Source of the DNA: Apteryx mantelli
Taxonomy: Eukaryota; Chordata; Aves; Apterygiformes; Apterygidae
Assembly (NCBI RefSeq): GCF_036417845.1
Contig: NC_089980.1
Location: 131,466,516-131,530,515, forward strand
Direction of reading: 5' to 3'
Length of the DNA stretch: 64,000 nucleotides
Part shown: positions 51,439-62,433 of the stretch, in pieces
Numbering within the stretch: the first letter of the stretch is position 1
Layout of the letters: every line of letters starts with the position of its first letter
Made by a program: the position numbers and the translations under genes
Notes under the pieces: generated by a model
Databases searched by the model: none
Told to the model about the DNA's origin: nothing
What the model saw: only the letters and a program-made list of their open reading frames with translations

Positions 51439-54400
51439 ATGAATGTATTTTTTTAAGTAAAAAAAAAGCACTGGAATGGAAGAAGCAACTGCAGAGTAAG
51501 ATTTTTGTAATTTTGTTTTTGAGGGCTCAGTGCTTGTGCTGTAAAATGAATGAACTTTTTTGTATCTTCTTGTCACTTTTTAAAATGATATATACTTGGT
51601 AAATCTGTTCAGACCACGTGACTGAAAGAAGCAGATTCTTACATTGACAACCATTCAGAATAAATACTAATCTGATATAAATCTTCTGCCTTGCACTGAT
51701 TGGTCGTAACAAGGGCCAGGTTTAATTCCCAGGGGGTCTCATTCAAGTATTACCCAAATACGATCCTAAGAATATGGGAGATTGGACTAAACCAGCTGGG
51801 TGCCTAATGCACTGTATTTCTCAGTGCATTATTTGCACTCAAGCAGCTCCAGCAAATGGATTTACACTAATAGAGGGAGAAAAGAAAAGGATAACAGAGT
51901 TGCATGTCACTGCAGAGTCCCCTGCAAGGCAAACCTTGCCCGTTCCTTGCACCCGCTGAAGTACACCAATGGCAGCCCGCATCTTCTCTAGTGGACTGGT
52001 CGCCGGTACAGGCAGTAGCTGGGTTAGTCACTAGTTGTCTCTCCCAGTTTCATCCCACTCGTCGTTTGTGGCTAAAGACCCTGTTGAAAACTCCCGAGGT
52101 TATACACCTTCCCAAGCATCACCGCTGGTAAGCAGGCTCAGCGCTAGTCACGCCGGCCGCGTGGGTGAGCTGTCATCCCTGTCGCTCCCTGTAAGAGGGG
52201 CTTGCTGTTAGTCACCGCTTCCAGCCGTGTCCTGCTGACCACGTTCTCCCAGCCTGCTGCTTTCAGTCTGCCCCTTAGCTTGCTGCCCTTCCACGGCTTA
52301 GGTGGATTAGATCACCCGTGCTGAGTCCTGCACTCTAATAGGTGAATACCACCTCGGACATCTGTCTCCTGGGAGGTCCCAGAGTGAGCGACCTCAGGTT
52401 TCAGGTCACTGGGCTTCCAGGAGGGGCACTGGCGATTTGAGAAGTAATTCCTTTAGTCAGTCCTGCACCTTAAAAGAGTCGCTGCTAGGTTCAATCCTTG
52501 CTGCATCCTCAGGTCTCCATTCACCTTCTGCATGTCAAGTAAAATACCGGAAGTGGACAATGTTTTACAGCCAAACCCTGCTTCTGTGGGCCCATAGTTT
52601 GTTGCCAAGTATCACTTCTTCACCTCCTTTTCTACTGTCTTTCTGACTTGTAGATAGAAAATGCAAAAGTAAATCAATCTCCTTGAGAAGACCACTGGCA
52701 AGGGAAACTTAGGTCCTTTAGTACCTGGTATTTGTTGTCCAGGTCTTTGAAGACAAGGAAGAGTGCGCAAGTTAGTTCTAAGTCTCACATGGGTTGAGCA
52801 CAGCCCGTAGCAATGTAGTGTATAGTGGTCGATCACATACCTTGTATGAATTTTGTATCATAGTTACAGGAAAAACAAGCTCACAGTGGCACGGCAGAGT
52901 CTGTTCCTTCAGCAGACTGCCAAGACTGATCCATGCAAAGGCCAGCTGAGTTCATAAAACTGGCAGGTGAGGGAGTGAATGTTCTGTTTTCATGCGATTT
53001 CTTTTTGAGATCACAAGTTCTTGGTGCTGCCCTGAGTGCTGTTTTTTTCACCTTAACTCTGCAACACCTTGGTTCAGCTGTGTCAGCAGGTTGCTGAGTA
53101 TTCTGGTTACAAAATGAGTGTATGTTATAGGCTTAATGTACGAAAGTAGACAGCTTTCACATCACTTGGCACCAAATCTGCTGTATAAAATGTATTCAAA
53201 AGACAAAGCACATGTCTCCATCTGTGAGGCAGAGAAGGAGACTTCGTGCTCTGTTGCACCTGAGAGTTTACAGTCTCTGAAGACACAAGCTGGCACAGCA
53301 CCACTGAACAACTAATGGAGGGGGAATGGTCCCAGCGCTCTGCAGACAAGGTTCAGCATAGTTTCAGAGGCTCTTATAGAGCAGCATCTCTAACCTGAGA
53401 GCAGCAGTACAACAGGGGACCTCACTAAGAGCCTGGCTACTATAAAACTAGCGGGCAGCGTGTGAAGAAGGCAGGTTGGTTGGTTTGATGGTAGGAAAAC
53501 ATGGAGCTTTGCTCTTTAAAGTGCGGAAGCAGAAATAAGATTTATTTCTTGTCCCGAATGATGTTAGACAGGACTATGAATTTCAGCTACTCCCTTCAGC
53601 TTTCTGTCCTCAGTAATGCTGCACTCTGCCGTAGACAGTGTCGAAGTATTGCTCAGGCCCTGCAGAGCTGATCAGCAGGTGGAAGTACACCTCCGAGACC
53701 GTGGCAGCCAACCCCTACTTGCCCGTCTTTGCTCATGTCCGTGGAGCCAATCCCATTCAACACGGGATCTACAGGTTTTCCTCTGTGCCTGAGTAGCCTC
53801 TGTTGAGGACTTTCATTTCCAAAGGTTTTTTTCCCAAAGGCTATTTTCACCTGCCTAAGGCCAACTCAGGCCACCAGCTTATCGTCATGGTGATGGAACC
53901 AGGTTTAGGACAGTTGGCAAGTTTCTGTCTTCACATCTTCGAAATCAGCTGTAGTCCATGATGAAATATTTCCTTTTCATTTCCAAACCAAACTCACCCT
54001 TTGGCCATCTTCAAAGTCACCAAGAAGAATCCGCACGTTTGCCACATCCAGCAGCTTCAGCAGTTCTACCAGTGCTGCCCATGTTGGAGTCAGTATTTTG
54101 GTGGATACCCGTGAGCACTGACATACGTGTGTGACAAATGTGCCGCTGTGGTCACCTCCAAACTCCTGGCAAAGTCTCAGCTGTGCTGAGCTGGTCAGGT
54201 AGAGAGAATGGGAAACTCCAGAATTCCTGCACTGACTCACGGGGATGAAAGAAGAGCCGGAGGACAAGCAAACTCCCTCCAAAATCTCTGAAATCCTTTC
54301 TTAAAGGTTGTTGGATTGATATCAGTGACTGGGAGGAAAGGTGCTGGATTTAGACACCTGAATGCCACATGCAGTGAAGAGGAAACTCAGAGAATAAATT

Positions 54401-55862
54401 ACGTTTTTGTAATTATCAGATATTCACATGTTCAGATTTTGTCCCTCCCTGATTCACTCTCTGAACCAGTGTTCACATAAAAGCAGATCAATAGAAAAAG
54501 CAGCAACTTGACACAAGAGATGATCGGTGACTGCAGCAAACAAGGTGGAATTTCAGCGCAGCAGGACGAGTGGTTCCCCAGGAGCTGGACTGTCGGCAGA
54601 ACCAACGTAATGAAGGTTAAGAAAGACGTAATTTAATTGTTCTGCCTGTGCAACTGAAAGAACAAGGAGCTTGACAGAAGGACTGACAAGCAGTTAGAAA
54701 ACATGCTGGGATGTCTGCATTATCAGAGTTATAGGACAGAAACGAATGCGCTTTGGCCATGGTGCTGCTAGCAACCAGCGCTGATTGCGGGCTCGATGTC
54801 TGCAGGCAGTAATAAGCCAATTAGGAAGTGTCTGATAGACCCAGTCTAAAAGGTGAGCACCAGTAGGAGAGTGCAGGATGTAATGCATTGGGAACTAGCA
54901 CAAATTATCCACAGGGAAGCCGTCGGTCGGCATTTTCCTTCACCTTTCAGACCCCCCTGTGCTCTCGCTGGTTACCAGCCCACAGTATCATACTTGCTGC
55001 CTGCGGTGTGGCCCCAAGTAAAGGAAGAAAGTGCACCGGGCTGTGCTAATGCGTATCATCTGTAGGAGAGTCTGGTCCCCCCCACTCACAAAACCATGCC
55101 AGCCTTAGCCTACGCTTGACATGACAAATAAGAGAAATATTTTGTTATTTATTTTATTTGTCCGTGGCTGAGAGGAGGGGGAAAAGGAAGAAAGAAAGAA
55201 GGAACAGTCAATGCAAGTGCAGAAAATCCATCAATGTTGGTTGTAAAATGTTGCTTTGCCAGTGATTGATTGATAACAGCCACAGACTTCTTAGAGCAAC
55301 GCGGAGAAGGAAGTGTCCCCTTAAAACCGCCTTTGGTGCCCCCCAGTTTCACTGGGTGCAGACACGCGGTGAATCCAAATCTGACACCACGAGCCTACAA
55401 ACGGCCAGAGCGGAGCAGGGCAGAAAAGCAAAGCGGCACCTCGTTTCCTGGGCCTCTGTCGCTGACTTGTGCAGCGGTCGTCGGAATCGGGCACTTTTCA
55501 CTCTCCGCAGAAATGACGCAGAAAGATTTAACTGTGGTTGCCGATAAAGAACATTGTTACTTCTCATTTCCTTTTTGACTGTTCTTTTGAATGAGGTAGG
55601 AAGATTACCACTTAATCCCGAGGCTTTTCTGGGATCCACTTTATCTCTGTTCTTTGAGAGGACTGGGATAGCGGAGACAAGTAAGGGATTTAGTAGGATA
55701 TAGTAAAAAGAGTTATAGGTGTATCATTTTCTAGGAAGGAATATACCCACAAAAAATAAATGGGGAAACTAAACACTAAAAAATAAAATAACTTAAAGTA
55801 GCCTAACAGAGGACGGATAAAATAACTCTTACTGATCAAGGACAAGAACCTGGTGTTATAGT

Positions 55863-55890
55863 GTCTGTCTGTCTAAAAGGACAGGCAGAC
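55863..55890 (+). other. Short inverted repeat (11-bp stem, 6-nt loop)
   Basis: GTCTGTCTGTC and GACAGGCAGAC pair over 11 positions with one G-U wobble, around the loop TAAAAG. The stem is too short for a microRNA precursor on its own. Confidence 0.6.
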
Positions 55891-58749
55891 TTGTGGTGTC
55901 ACTGGATGCACTTCCAAATAGTTGATGGGCTGATATACCGGTCTCTACTCAAGCTCTCAAGAGGCTGACGTGGAAAGCCTGATCAGCTAGCAGAATATAT
56001 GGAAAACAGGAATAAGAGTCAATTTATGGTTCAAAACATAATGCCATTTAATAAAGAATATGAACAGGAAAATCTTGGAAATTGATGAGGAAAGCAATTT
56101 CCTTGGTTCTGAGATGAAATTTAATGGCCTCTTTTCTCTTATTTGAGCATTTGTCCAGGTTAGCCTAAAAAAGACAATTCTGAGATCCCTTGGGCTGGTC
56201 CCATGAAAAGCACTAGCACGTCTAACTGACTGATTTTAATTAGTCTGCAAGTGCACACTAGTTTTGTACAATTTTGTTTGCTACTGCTGCATAAATATTA
56301 AGTGGTCTTAAAATTAAACCATTTTCCAGTTCTCAACATAGTTTTCTGAATCTATCAGGTATACCAGCACCCCAACTGTGAACGTAATTCAGTCAGGTCT
56401 GGAGTATTTTTCCAAAGCACTTCTAAATTCTGGCAAATTCAATCAATAGGTGGAAAAGGTAAAGCCTGATGGCAGGTTGTATCCATAGCACAAAATTAAG
56501 CTGTGGAACTGACAGGCTCCAACCAAAAGCAGAGCATGGTCTGAAGATGGAACAAAGATGTATGGAGATGTGGAGCGTAGGAGACAAAATGTGACCATAT
56601 AAAATGTGCTTCAAGAGATGTAGCTGGGGGAGAATGGAGATGAAAGGACACCTCCACCGGGTGACTTGTTTCATCTGTCTTGGCCACCAATCTGAAGAGG
56701 AGGTAACCAACCCCCTCTTTGGAGGTACCTGTTTGTTGAAAGTAGGGAAGCCCTTTCCAGCCATCTTTGGCAAGGCAACTTTAAACCGTCTGAAACTTGG
56801 TGAAATGAATCCCACCCTTACTGCCAGCCCAGTACTAACGGAGTCCGAAGGGAGCAGGTCCTGGGCACTGCCACCAGCACAGGCCTGAAGCAGAGGCATT
56901 TGGGCTTCGATCGAAGCCGGTTATCAGCTCCCTAGCTTCACGCAAGTGTCTGAGGGACCTGGTGGGCCTCCCGCCTCGAGGATATTGCTGAGCTGCAGGC
57001 ACTCGTCGGGAAGTTGCTTCACGTTTGCTCTCCAGGATTTGAAAGGGGTCGATCCTCTGTGGTCTGGTTGTATCGACGGGCAGTGCTACTGCTGGGTGTT
57101 TATAGATGTTATATGTATGAAGAACATGGCTGATGATTGATAATATTGAAAGAAATTCCAAGTAAGTTGCATGAAGCTTATGGTTCATACGGACAATATC
57201 TGCAGTTAGTTAGAAGACATTTTTTGTAATAACTTACTAACTACACATAACAATTAGACTCATCACATAGTAGACTATAGCCAGCAGAACAGTGTGTACA
57301 TCCGAAAATGTTGCTGAGGAAATTCACATTATTCCAGGCCAATTCATTTTTGTGATATTGAAACGGTAGTGTTATTGGGTCATTTTATTTTAGTAAGGTT
57401 TAGCTGAGAGGATCCTTTCGCAAGTTCTTTTAAAGGTTGCTTTTAAGAGCTAAAAGACACAACGGATGAAAGGGTTTTCCCATTATTACCTGGTTTATGA
57501 ATGTTAATTCATTTTTTAAAGTTTTGGGACATTGTAAACAGAATAGAAATCTCTGATTTGACATGAAAAAGATTCATTTAAGGTTTTATCTTTTCAAAGG
57601 CACTGAGAGCACAGGCTTTCTTTATATGGATTTCAACAAAATCCATATTCAGTCAAGAACCAGCAGAAGTTTCAGTAGAAGAAAATAAAATGAAAAATCA
57701 ATATATGAAAATGAGATTTTTAATAACATTTCATCAAAGAGATTTTGAAAACCATTAGCTGTTCATTTCTTGACATAAACCCTAGTGTAATAACACCTCT
57801 GTCTTCAAGATCTAGTGACATTGCAGCAAGTGCTTTTTATCTCCAAGGTGTCCCCATCTCCAAGCTTACGACGACTCCCTGTCACGGTATTAACCTGTAG
57901 CACCTACAACGGCGGACACAGAATTGCCTACAATGAAAACCAAACTCAGAGAGAGACTTAAAAAAAGGTAAATTACAAACTCTACTTTAAATTCAGCTCC
58001 CGTAACTCATGCTTATCCCAGCACCAGTAAGTCTTTGAAGTTGTCCTGCAGGTAAATAACTGCAGCACCCGCGCAAGATAACGGCTCTAATCAGTTTTGC
58101 ACTGGTTCCTTTGTTCTTTTGCAGATGAGAGGTGTTAACTAAAAAAAGAGTTTAACATCTTTCAGGTTTCGTGTGTGTTTGGTTTTCTTTTCAATGTAAT
58201 CTTGTCTATACATTCTGATGAACTGTCTGGAAGAAGCTGGTTGACGTACTAAATCTATTCATAAATACTTTGTACACTTGCTGCATTATGCTTCACAAAA
58301 CCTATTTGAAGGGTTATTATTAACCTATATCGCAGTTAAACTGAAATAAAAAACCTAAATTACTTATCCATGCTATCATAACAAGGTAGTAGCAGCCTTA
58401 GTCATGGACTCTACTAGTTCCAGTCTTCAGCCCCCTACATCAGACTATGGTAACGACTAATTGCTGCACTGTTCTCTCAAAATGTTTTCAGTATTGAAAA
58501 TTAAAGTCCTATTATTATTAGCCATACATTTCATATATGTGGGGCTTTGGTTATTGTCAAGCTTTGGAGCAGGCCAGACCATTATTTCACCTGTTCCACT
58601 CCTCTTGTTCACCAAAAGCCGAGGTTGCTGACTTCTGGTTGCAACACACACTTGGTTCTCTTGGCAGCTTTACCTACCCTTGTATCTTTAATTTTATATT
58701 TTGTGGACAGATGATTGGTGACAATGGCTGAATTTCCAAATAGGCAATT

Positions 58750-58764
58750 AAAAAAAAAAAAAAA
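58750..58764. repeat. poly-A run (15)
   Basis: Simple homopolymer. Confidence 0.95.
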
Positions 58765-59201
58765 GATTATACTAGTCCTGAGACGACAGCTCCAATTCTA
58801 TAATCTCCTCACCTGATTCTTTTGCACACAGTAAATGCCACTGTGAAAGGCTGACAAACTTTTAAATTTTATCATGCTTTAATTTTATGGGTAACAATCT
58901 TGGACTACTATATTTTTTTGCAGTGCTGAAGTCCATGCTCCATAACTTGTGCTGTTATCTAAAATTTTACCTCTGAATTTTCTCTCTCTCCCTATAAAAG
59001 CCTATAAAGCAGTTTCTTCAGTCAACCTTTAAAGTCCTACAAATTATATTAAAACAGATATTAAAATTCTCCTCTGACAGTTCAATACATACATCCATTG
59101 TCTATGAAAGTTAAAACAGATGTATTAAAGCCAATTTTGTTAATATTATGGTACTGTTTCAAAGGTAATGGGGAAAAAGTTCTACATGAAGACAAAGAAT
59201 G

Positions 59202-59207
59202 TTTATT
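59202..59207 (-). terminator. WDCP: Candidate distal WDCP poly(A) signal
   Basis: AATAAA on the minus strand, about 755 bases beyond the stop codon. Confidence 0.35.
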
Positions 59208-59588
59208 AGATTAGAAATATTAACTAGCAAATGCTTACAGTTGTTCAGATGTAATCAACTTTAATGTCATTTTATGACTATTGAGATGATACACGTGACA
59301 GCAACCTTCCCAAATTTACACAGAGGGTAAGTATACAGAGACAAACTGGGGGCAGAGGAAGAGAAAAGGGCCTTGCTCCTACACCGTACAGATATTCAAC
59401 ACGATCACGCTTTGGCCCAAATTCCATACACCTAAACTAGTGCTTATGCCCTTAGCTAACATCAGTGCAAAAATGCGTGAACTTCTGTAGACACAACACC
59501 TGGAAGTTTCTGAATAAGAACAATAAAATATTTCAGGATTTGACAGAAGTGAGGAAATGAGGAAAAACTGAGTGCATTCAAGGACTTC

Positions 59589-59594
59589 TTTATT
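59589..59594 (-). terminator. WDCP: Candidate WDCP poly(A) signal
   Basis: AATAAA on the minus strand, about 370 bases beyond the stop codon. Confidence 0.4.
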
Positions 59595-59959
59595 ATGCAA
59601 GTGTGCTATCACCTAAAACCACCAACATATTACAGACCAAGATGGAAACCTTAGCTCTGGAACTTGTAAGAATTCATTTTTTTCAACCCCTACAAAAAGT
59701 GGTTGGAGGATACAAAGACCTGGTCTGTAATGTGTAGCAAGAGGTAGATTTAAAACACTCCTCAGTTAAAAAAGAAAAGGCTGATGTTTCCAAGGATGAC
59801 CAAATAAATAATGACATGATTTACAGCGATCCTCAACAAGCAATGATGGAAATTCAACAGAGGTATGAGACAGACCATTATTTAAAAATTCAGTCCTACA
59901 CAGCACATTTAAAACTCTGCTATCATAAAAGATAGGAATTACAAAATTGCTGTTAAAAA

Positions 59960-60231
59960 TTACATTTTTCTGCTCGACTGTTCTGAAGAACTGCTGCTGC
60001 CTGAACTCTTGGAAGAACAGTCTCTGAGGACTTCTAAAGAACTCGTGATGTCCAGGCTTTCCGAACAAGTGGGTCTACACCCTTCTGTAGAACTGATGAT
60101 GTCCAAAGTTTTGGAAGAACGGACGCTATAACCTTTCATGCTGGCATCTCTTATGACTATCTCCTGCATGGATGTAAACATCAATGGAATGAAGCCCTCA
60201 CTGTCTGCTGTGAGAACAATCCAAGATGAAC
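59960..60231 (-). CDS. WDCP: WDCP terminal coding exon
   Basis: Acceptor gttttcacag. The first 30 residues are conserved ([16 protein letters not shown]). The remaining 60 are rich in Ser, with a tandem 17-residue imperfect repeat and a final [15 protein letters not shown], unlike the human C terminus. Confidence 0.9.
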
Positions 60232-62433
60232 CTGTGAAAACATGTAAACATCTGTTTATAATTTTTCTTGTAATTAGGTATATTTAAGATATAAAACATT
60301 TCTTTAAAAGTTAAATACATCTGTATGTTCACAGTTTTTCTAGCAAAAAGTCCGGGGAGATACAGGTTGCATGATCTCCAAAATAAAGGTATGTGTAAAC
60401 AAATACGCCAAACAGCTTTCAGACCAATCTTCCCACCAGGAGATGGGGCTATGGTAAATGCACACTTTAAATAAGGAACAGGAATGAAATCCTGAACAAC
60501 AGGATTCAGAAGCATCAGACTTTTTAATTAGGTATTCATAGACTATTTTACAGTTCTTAAGCTGTGCAGATACTGTACAAAGCAGAGCTTTATTAAAATA
60601 AATGTCAAATTCATATAACAATTTAGAAACAGCTTCTATTATTTAGCTTATGAGAACAATTTAAACAACTTCTATTCTTCCTAAGGAAGAAATACTGTAC
60701 CACACTGTATAAGCCCCACGTCTCTGGTCCATTTTCTATCTGATTTTACATTATTATTAGCATTATTTTTACATTTTGAAATTGTTTATAGAATTAGAAG
60801 CACTGACTTTTACCAATTTATGTAAAATAGAAAATTTTCATACTTGCATATTTTAAAGTGATGAAGTAATAAGACAGAGCTTGTGGGGGTTTAGTGAAAT
60901 ATTTCCAGCTGTTTCGTGTAGCTACACTATGTAACTTCATGTTACAAGTAAGGTCATGAGAAGATTGTAGTTTAAAAGCACACGACCCTTTAATCTTCCG
61001 GCTTAACTTCTCATTTGGACAAAACTTCAAATTCCTAAATTGTATTGATTTTAAAAATACCACTGCTGGTGTGCCCATTTATCTCCTAGTATTAGTCAAA
61101 TCCATAAAGAATTCTATTATAACACCGTTTAGTTTTAAATTTTAGTTAGTAAGGCCAGTCATATTCATGATGATATTCATGATGATTACTCATTCATGGG
61201 TAAGCAATTCTGTTAAGTTTACATTTTTTAAAGCTATAAATAAGAAGTCATAACTAATGCAGGTAATGGAGACACACTCCTCAGTATTTGCCAGAAAGAG
61301 AAGTTGTTCAGGTCTTACAGCTCAAGATATCAATTTCTAATTTTTCAAGCTGAAGTTTTATCTACAAAACTGTCTGGGTATATCATATGCTTCTGGGTTG
61401 TGCCACGACATTATTAAATAGCTGCTGTGTTTCAGTACAGGTGACTGATCTTGCGGGGACTGATCTTGCAATAAACTAATGTAAGAGAGTGGTCAGGACC
61501 TTTCCACAATTCACTTGTGAGTTATTATACTACAGTTTCATCTAGGTATTGGAATATTAAACATATTTTAACAACTATTTACAGAAAAATAACACTTTTA
61601 TAATTGCAAAAAAACCAGCCTTAAGTCTTTGCGACAGTTGCTCAGTAATCTGCCAGTGAGCAGATGGTAAAGCTGCAGTTGCTGGACTACAGTACAGAGA
61701 ATATATGGAGTAGTGAGAGATCATACCCCAAGGCAGAAATCTTTGCTGAAAATAAGACTTAGAATTGACACAAATATAGGCATACAGGATGTGCATGGGA
61801 TGAATGGGTAAGAGCAGAGAAGAAAACAGCAAGAAGAAAGGCAGTTTCCTTCACAGCAAAAACTGAAGCAAACTATACCACTAAAATTTACAGAGCTACT
61901 TTTGTGTTTATAAAGAACTACAGGATTGGTTAAGGGAGACCAGATGATGGAACTACAAATTAAAATATAGAAAACTGGATTACAAAACCACAAGTCGACT
62001 CGAACCTCCTTGTTATTCAGAGTTCTCTGTTCAGAATAGCTGAAAATATAAATAAGATACTGGGTGACAGTGATTTTCCTGAAATTCAGCAGCTTCATAA
62101 GGGGGTACCAGTACATAACAGGCTTGCATAATCAGTCTGGGCTTCGACTGAGAAGAATTTTTGCATTATAAAACAAAAGAGCAAATTTTTACTAATATCC
62201 TTTCATTATTTGTTCCTTGTTTTGTTCCAGATCAGATTATGCACATTGCTATTGCAGACTGAGAATATCGCATGTATTTTTAAAATGTGTGTATTATTGG
62301 ATAATTATAACATACCATGCTGCATTTCTACAAGGGAGAGGTTGAATATTTGCTGGACTACATTTAGACGGAGTTTACCATCACAAAGAATAACAGCTCG
62401 CCTTTCATCTGAACCATTTCTGGAAAGCTGCTT
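59960..62433 (-). CDS. WDCP: WDCP, WD repeat and coiled-coil containing protein (last two coding exons)
   Basis: Minus-strand exons 62433-62316 and 60231-59960 join through a split glycine codon. The first encodes [20 protein letters not shown] and NLSLVEMQH. The second encodes [20 protein letters not shown] and QEIVIRD, a divergent serine-rich tail, and TAA at 59960-59962. The [16 protein letters not shown] and [17 protein letters not shown] stretches of human WDCP (formerly C2orf44) match closely. The protein has N-terminal WD repeats and a coiled coil encoded upstream of this window. It is known to bind the kinase HCK and as a fusion partner of ALK; its basic function is not settled. Position beside MFSD2B on the opposite strand agrees with mammals. 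Only about 129 C-terminal residues are visible. The start of the first exon is set by acceptor gaatttacag, assuming phase 0. Confidence 0.9.
60232..62315 (-). other. WDCP: WDCP last intron
   Basis: A 2.1 kb AT-rich intron. It contains a perfect 12-bp tandem duplication at 61161-61184. ORFs up to 131 codons on the minus strand (61721-62116) look like AT-rich chance frames. No other gene is recognised. Confidence 0.8.
61161..61184. repeat. Two-copy 12-bp tandem repeat
   Basis: ATATTCATGATG occurs twice in direct succession. Confidence 0.95.
62316..62433 (-). CDS. WDCP: WDCP penultimate coding exon
   Basis: Acceptor ttgaatttacag and donor gtatgt (minus strand). Encodes [20 protein letters not shown] and on to SLVEMQH, with one base of the next codon. 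The CDGKLRL block is the conserved anchor. Confidence 0.92.

Larger units (their letters stand above)
48921..51455 (+). other. MFSD2B: MFSD2B 3' UTR (inferred extent)
   Basis: Non-coding sequence downstream of the stop. AATAAA hexamers occur at 50766-50771, 51277-51282 and 51433-51438, so the UTR could be up to about 2.5 kb with alternative ends. The true 3' end cannot be read from sequence. Confidence 0.5.
51456..59185. other. Intergenic region between MFSD2B and WDCP
   Basis: About 7.7 kb with no recognised gene. The sequence alternates AT-rich stretches with GC/CpG-richer, stop-poor patches at about 51.95-52.35, 53.6-54.3, 55.27-55.55 and 56.85-57.1 kb. Short ORFs on both strands in these patches do not match families I know. 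Also present are a hairpin at 55863-55890 and an A15 run at 58750-58764. Confidence 0.6.
59186..59959 (-). other. WDCP: WDCP 3' UTR (inferred)
   Basis: Sequence downstream of the WDCP stop on the minus strand. TTTATT on the plus strand (AATAAA on minus) at 59589-59594 and 59202-59207 are candidate poly(A) signals, so the UTR end is likely near 59.2-59.6 kb. Confidence 0.45.

Noticed and set aside
53977-54282. 101-codon minus-strand ORF taken alone as a gene
   Set aside because: Its first third reads across a possible donor/acceptor pair and shows no start context. It is reported only as part of the uncertain coding-like segment.
56423-56899. 158-codon minus-strand ORF in the intergenic gap
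   Set aside because: No family likeness, no conserved-looking motif and a composition shift along its length. Kept only as part of the stop-poor patch observation.
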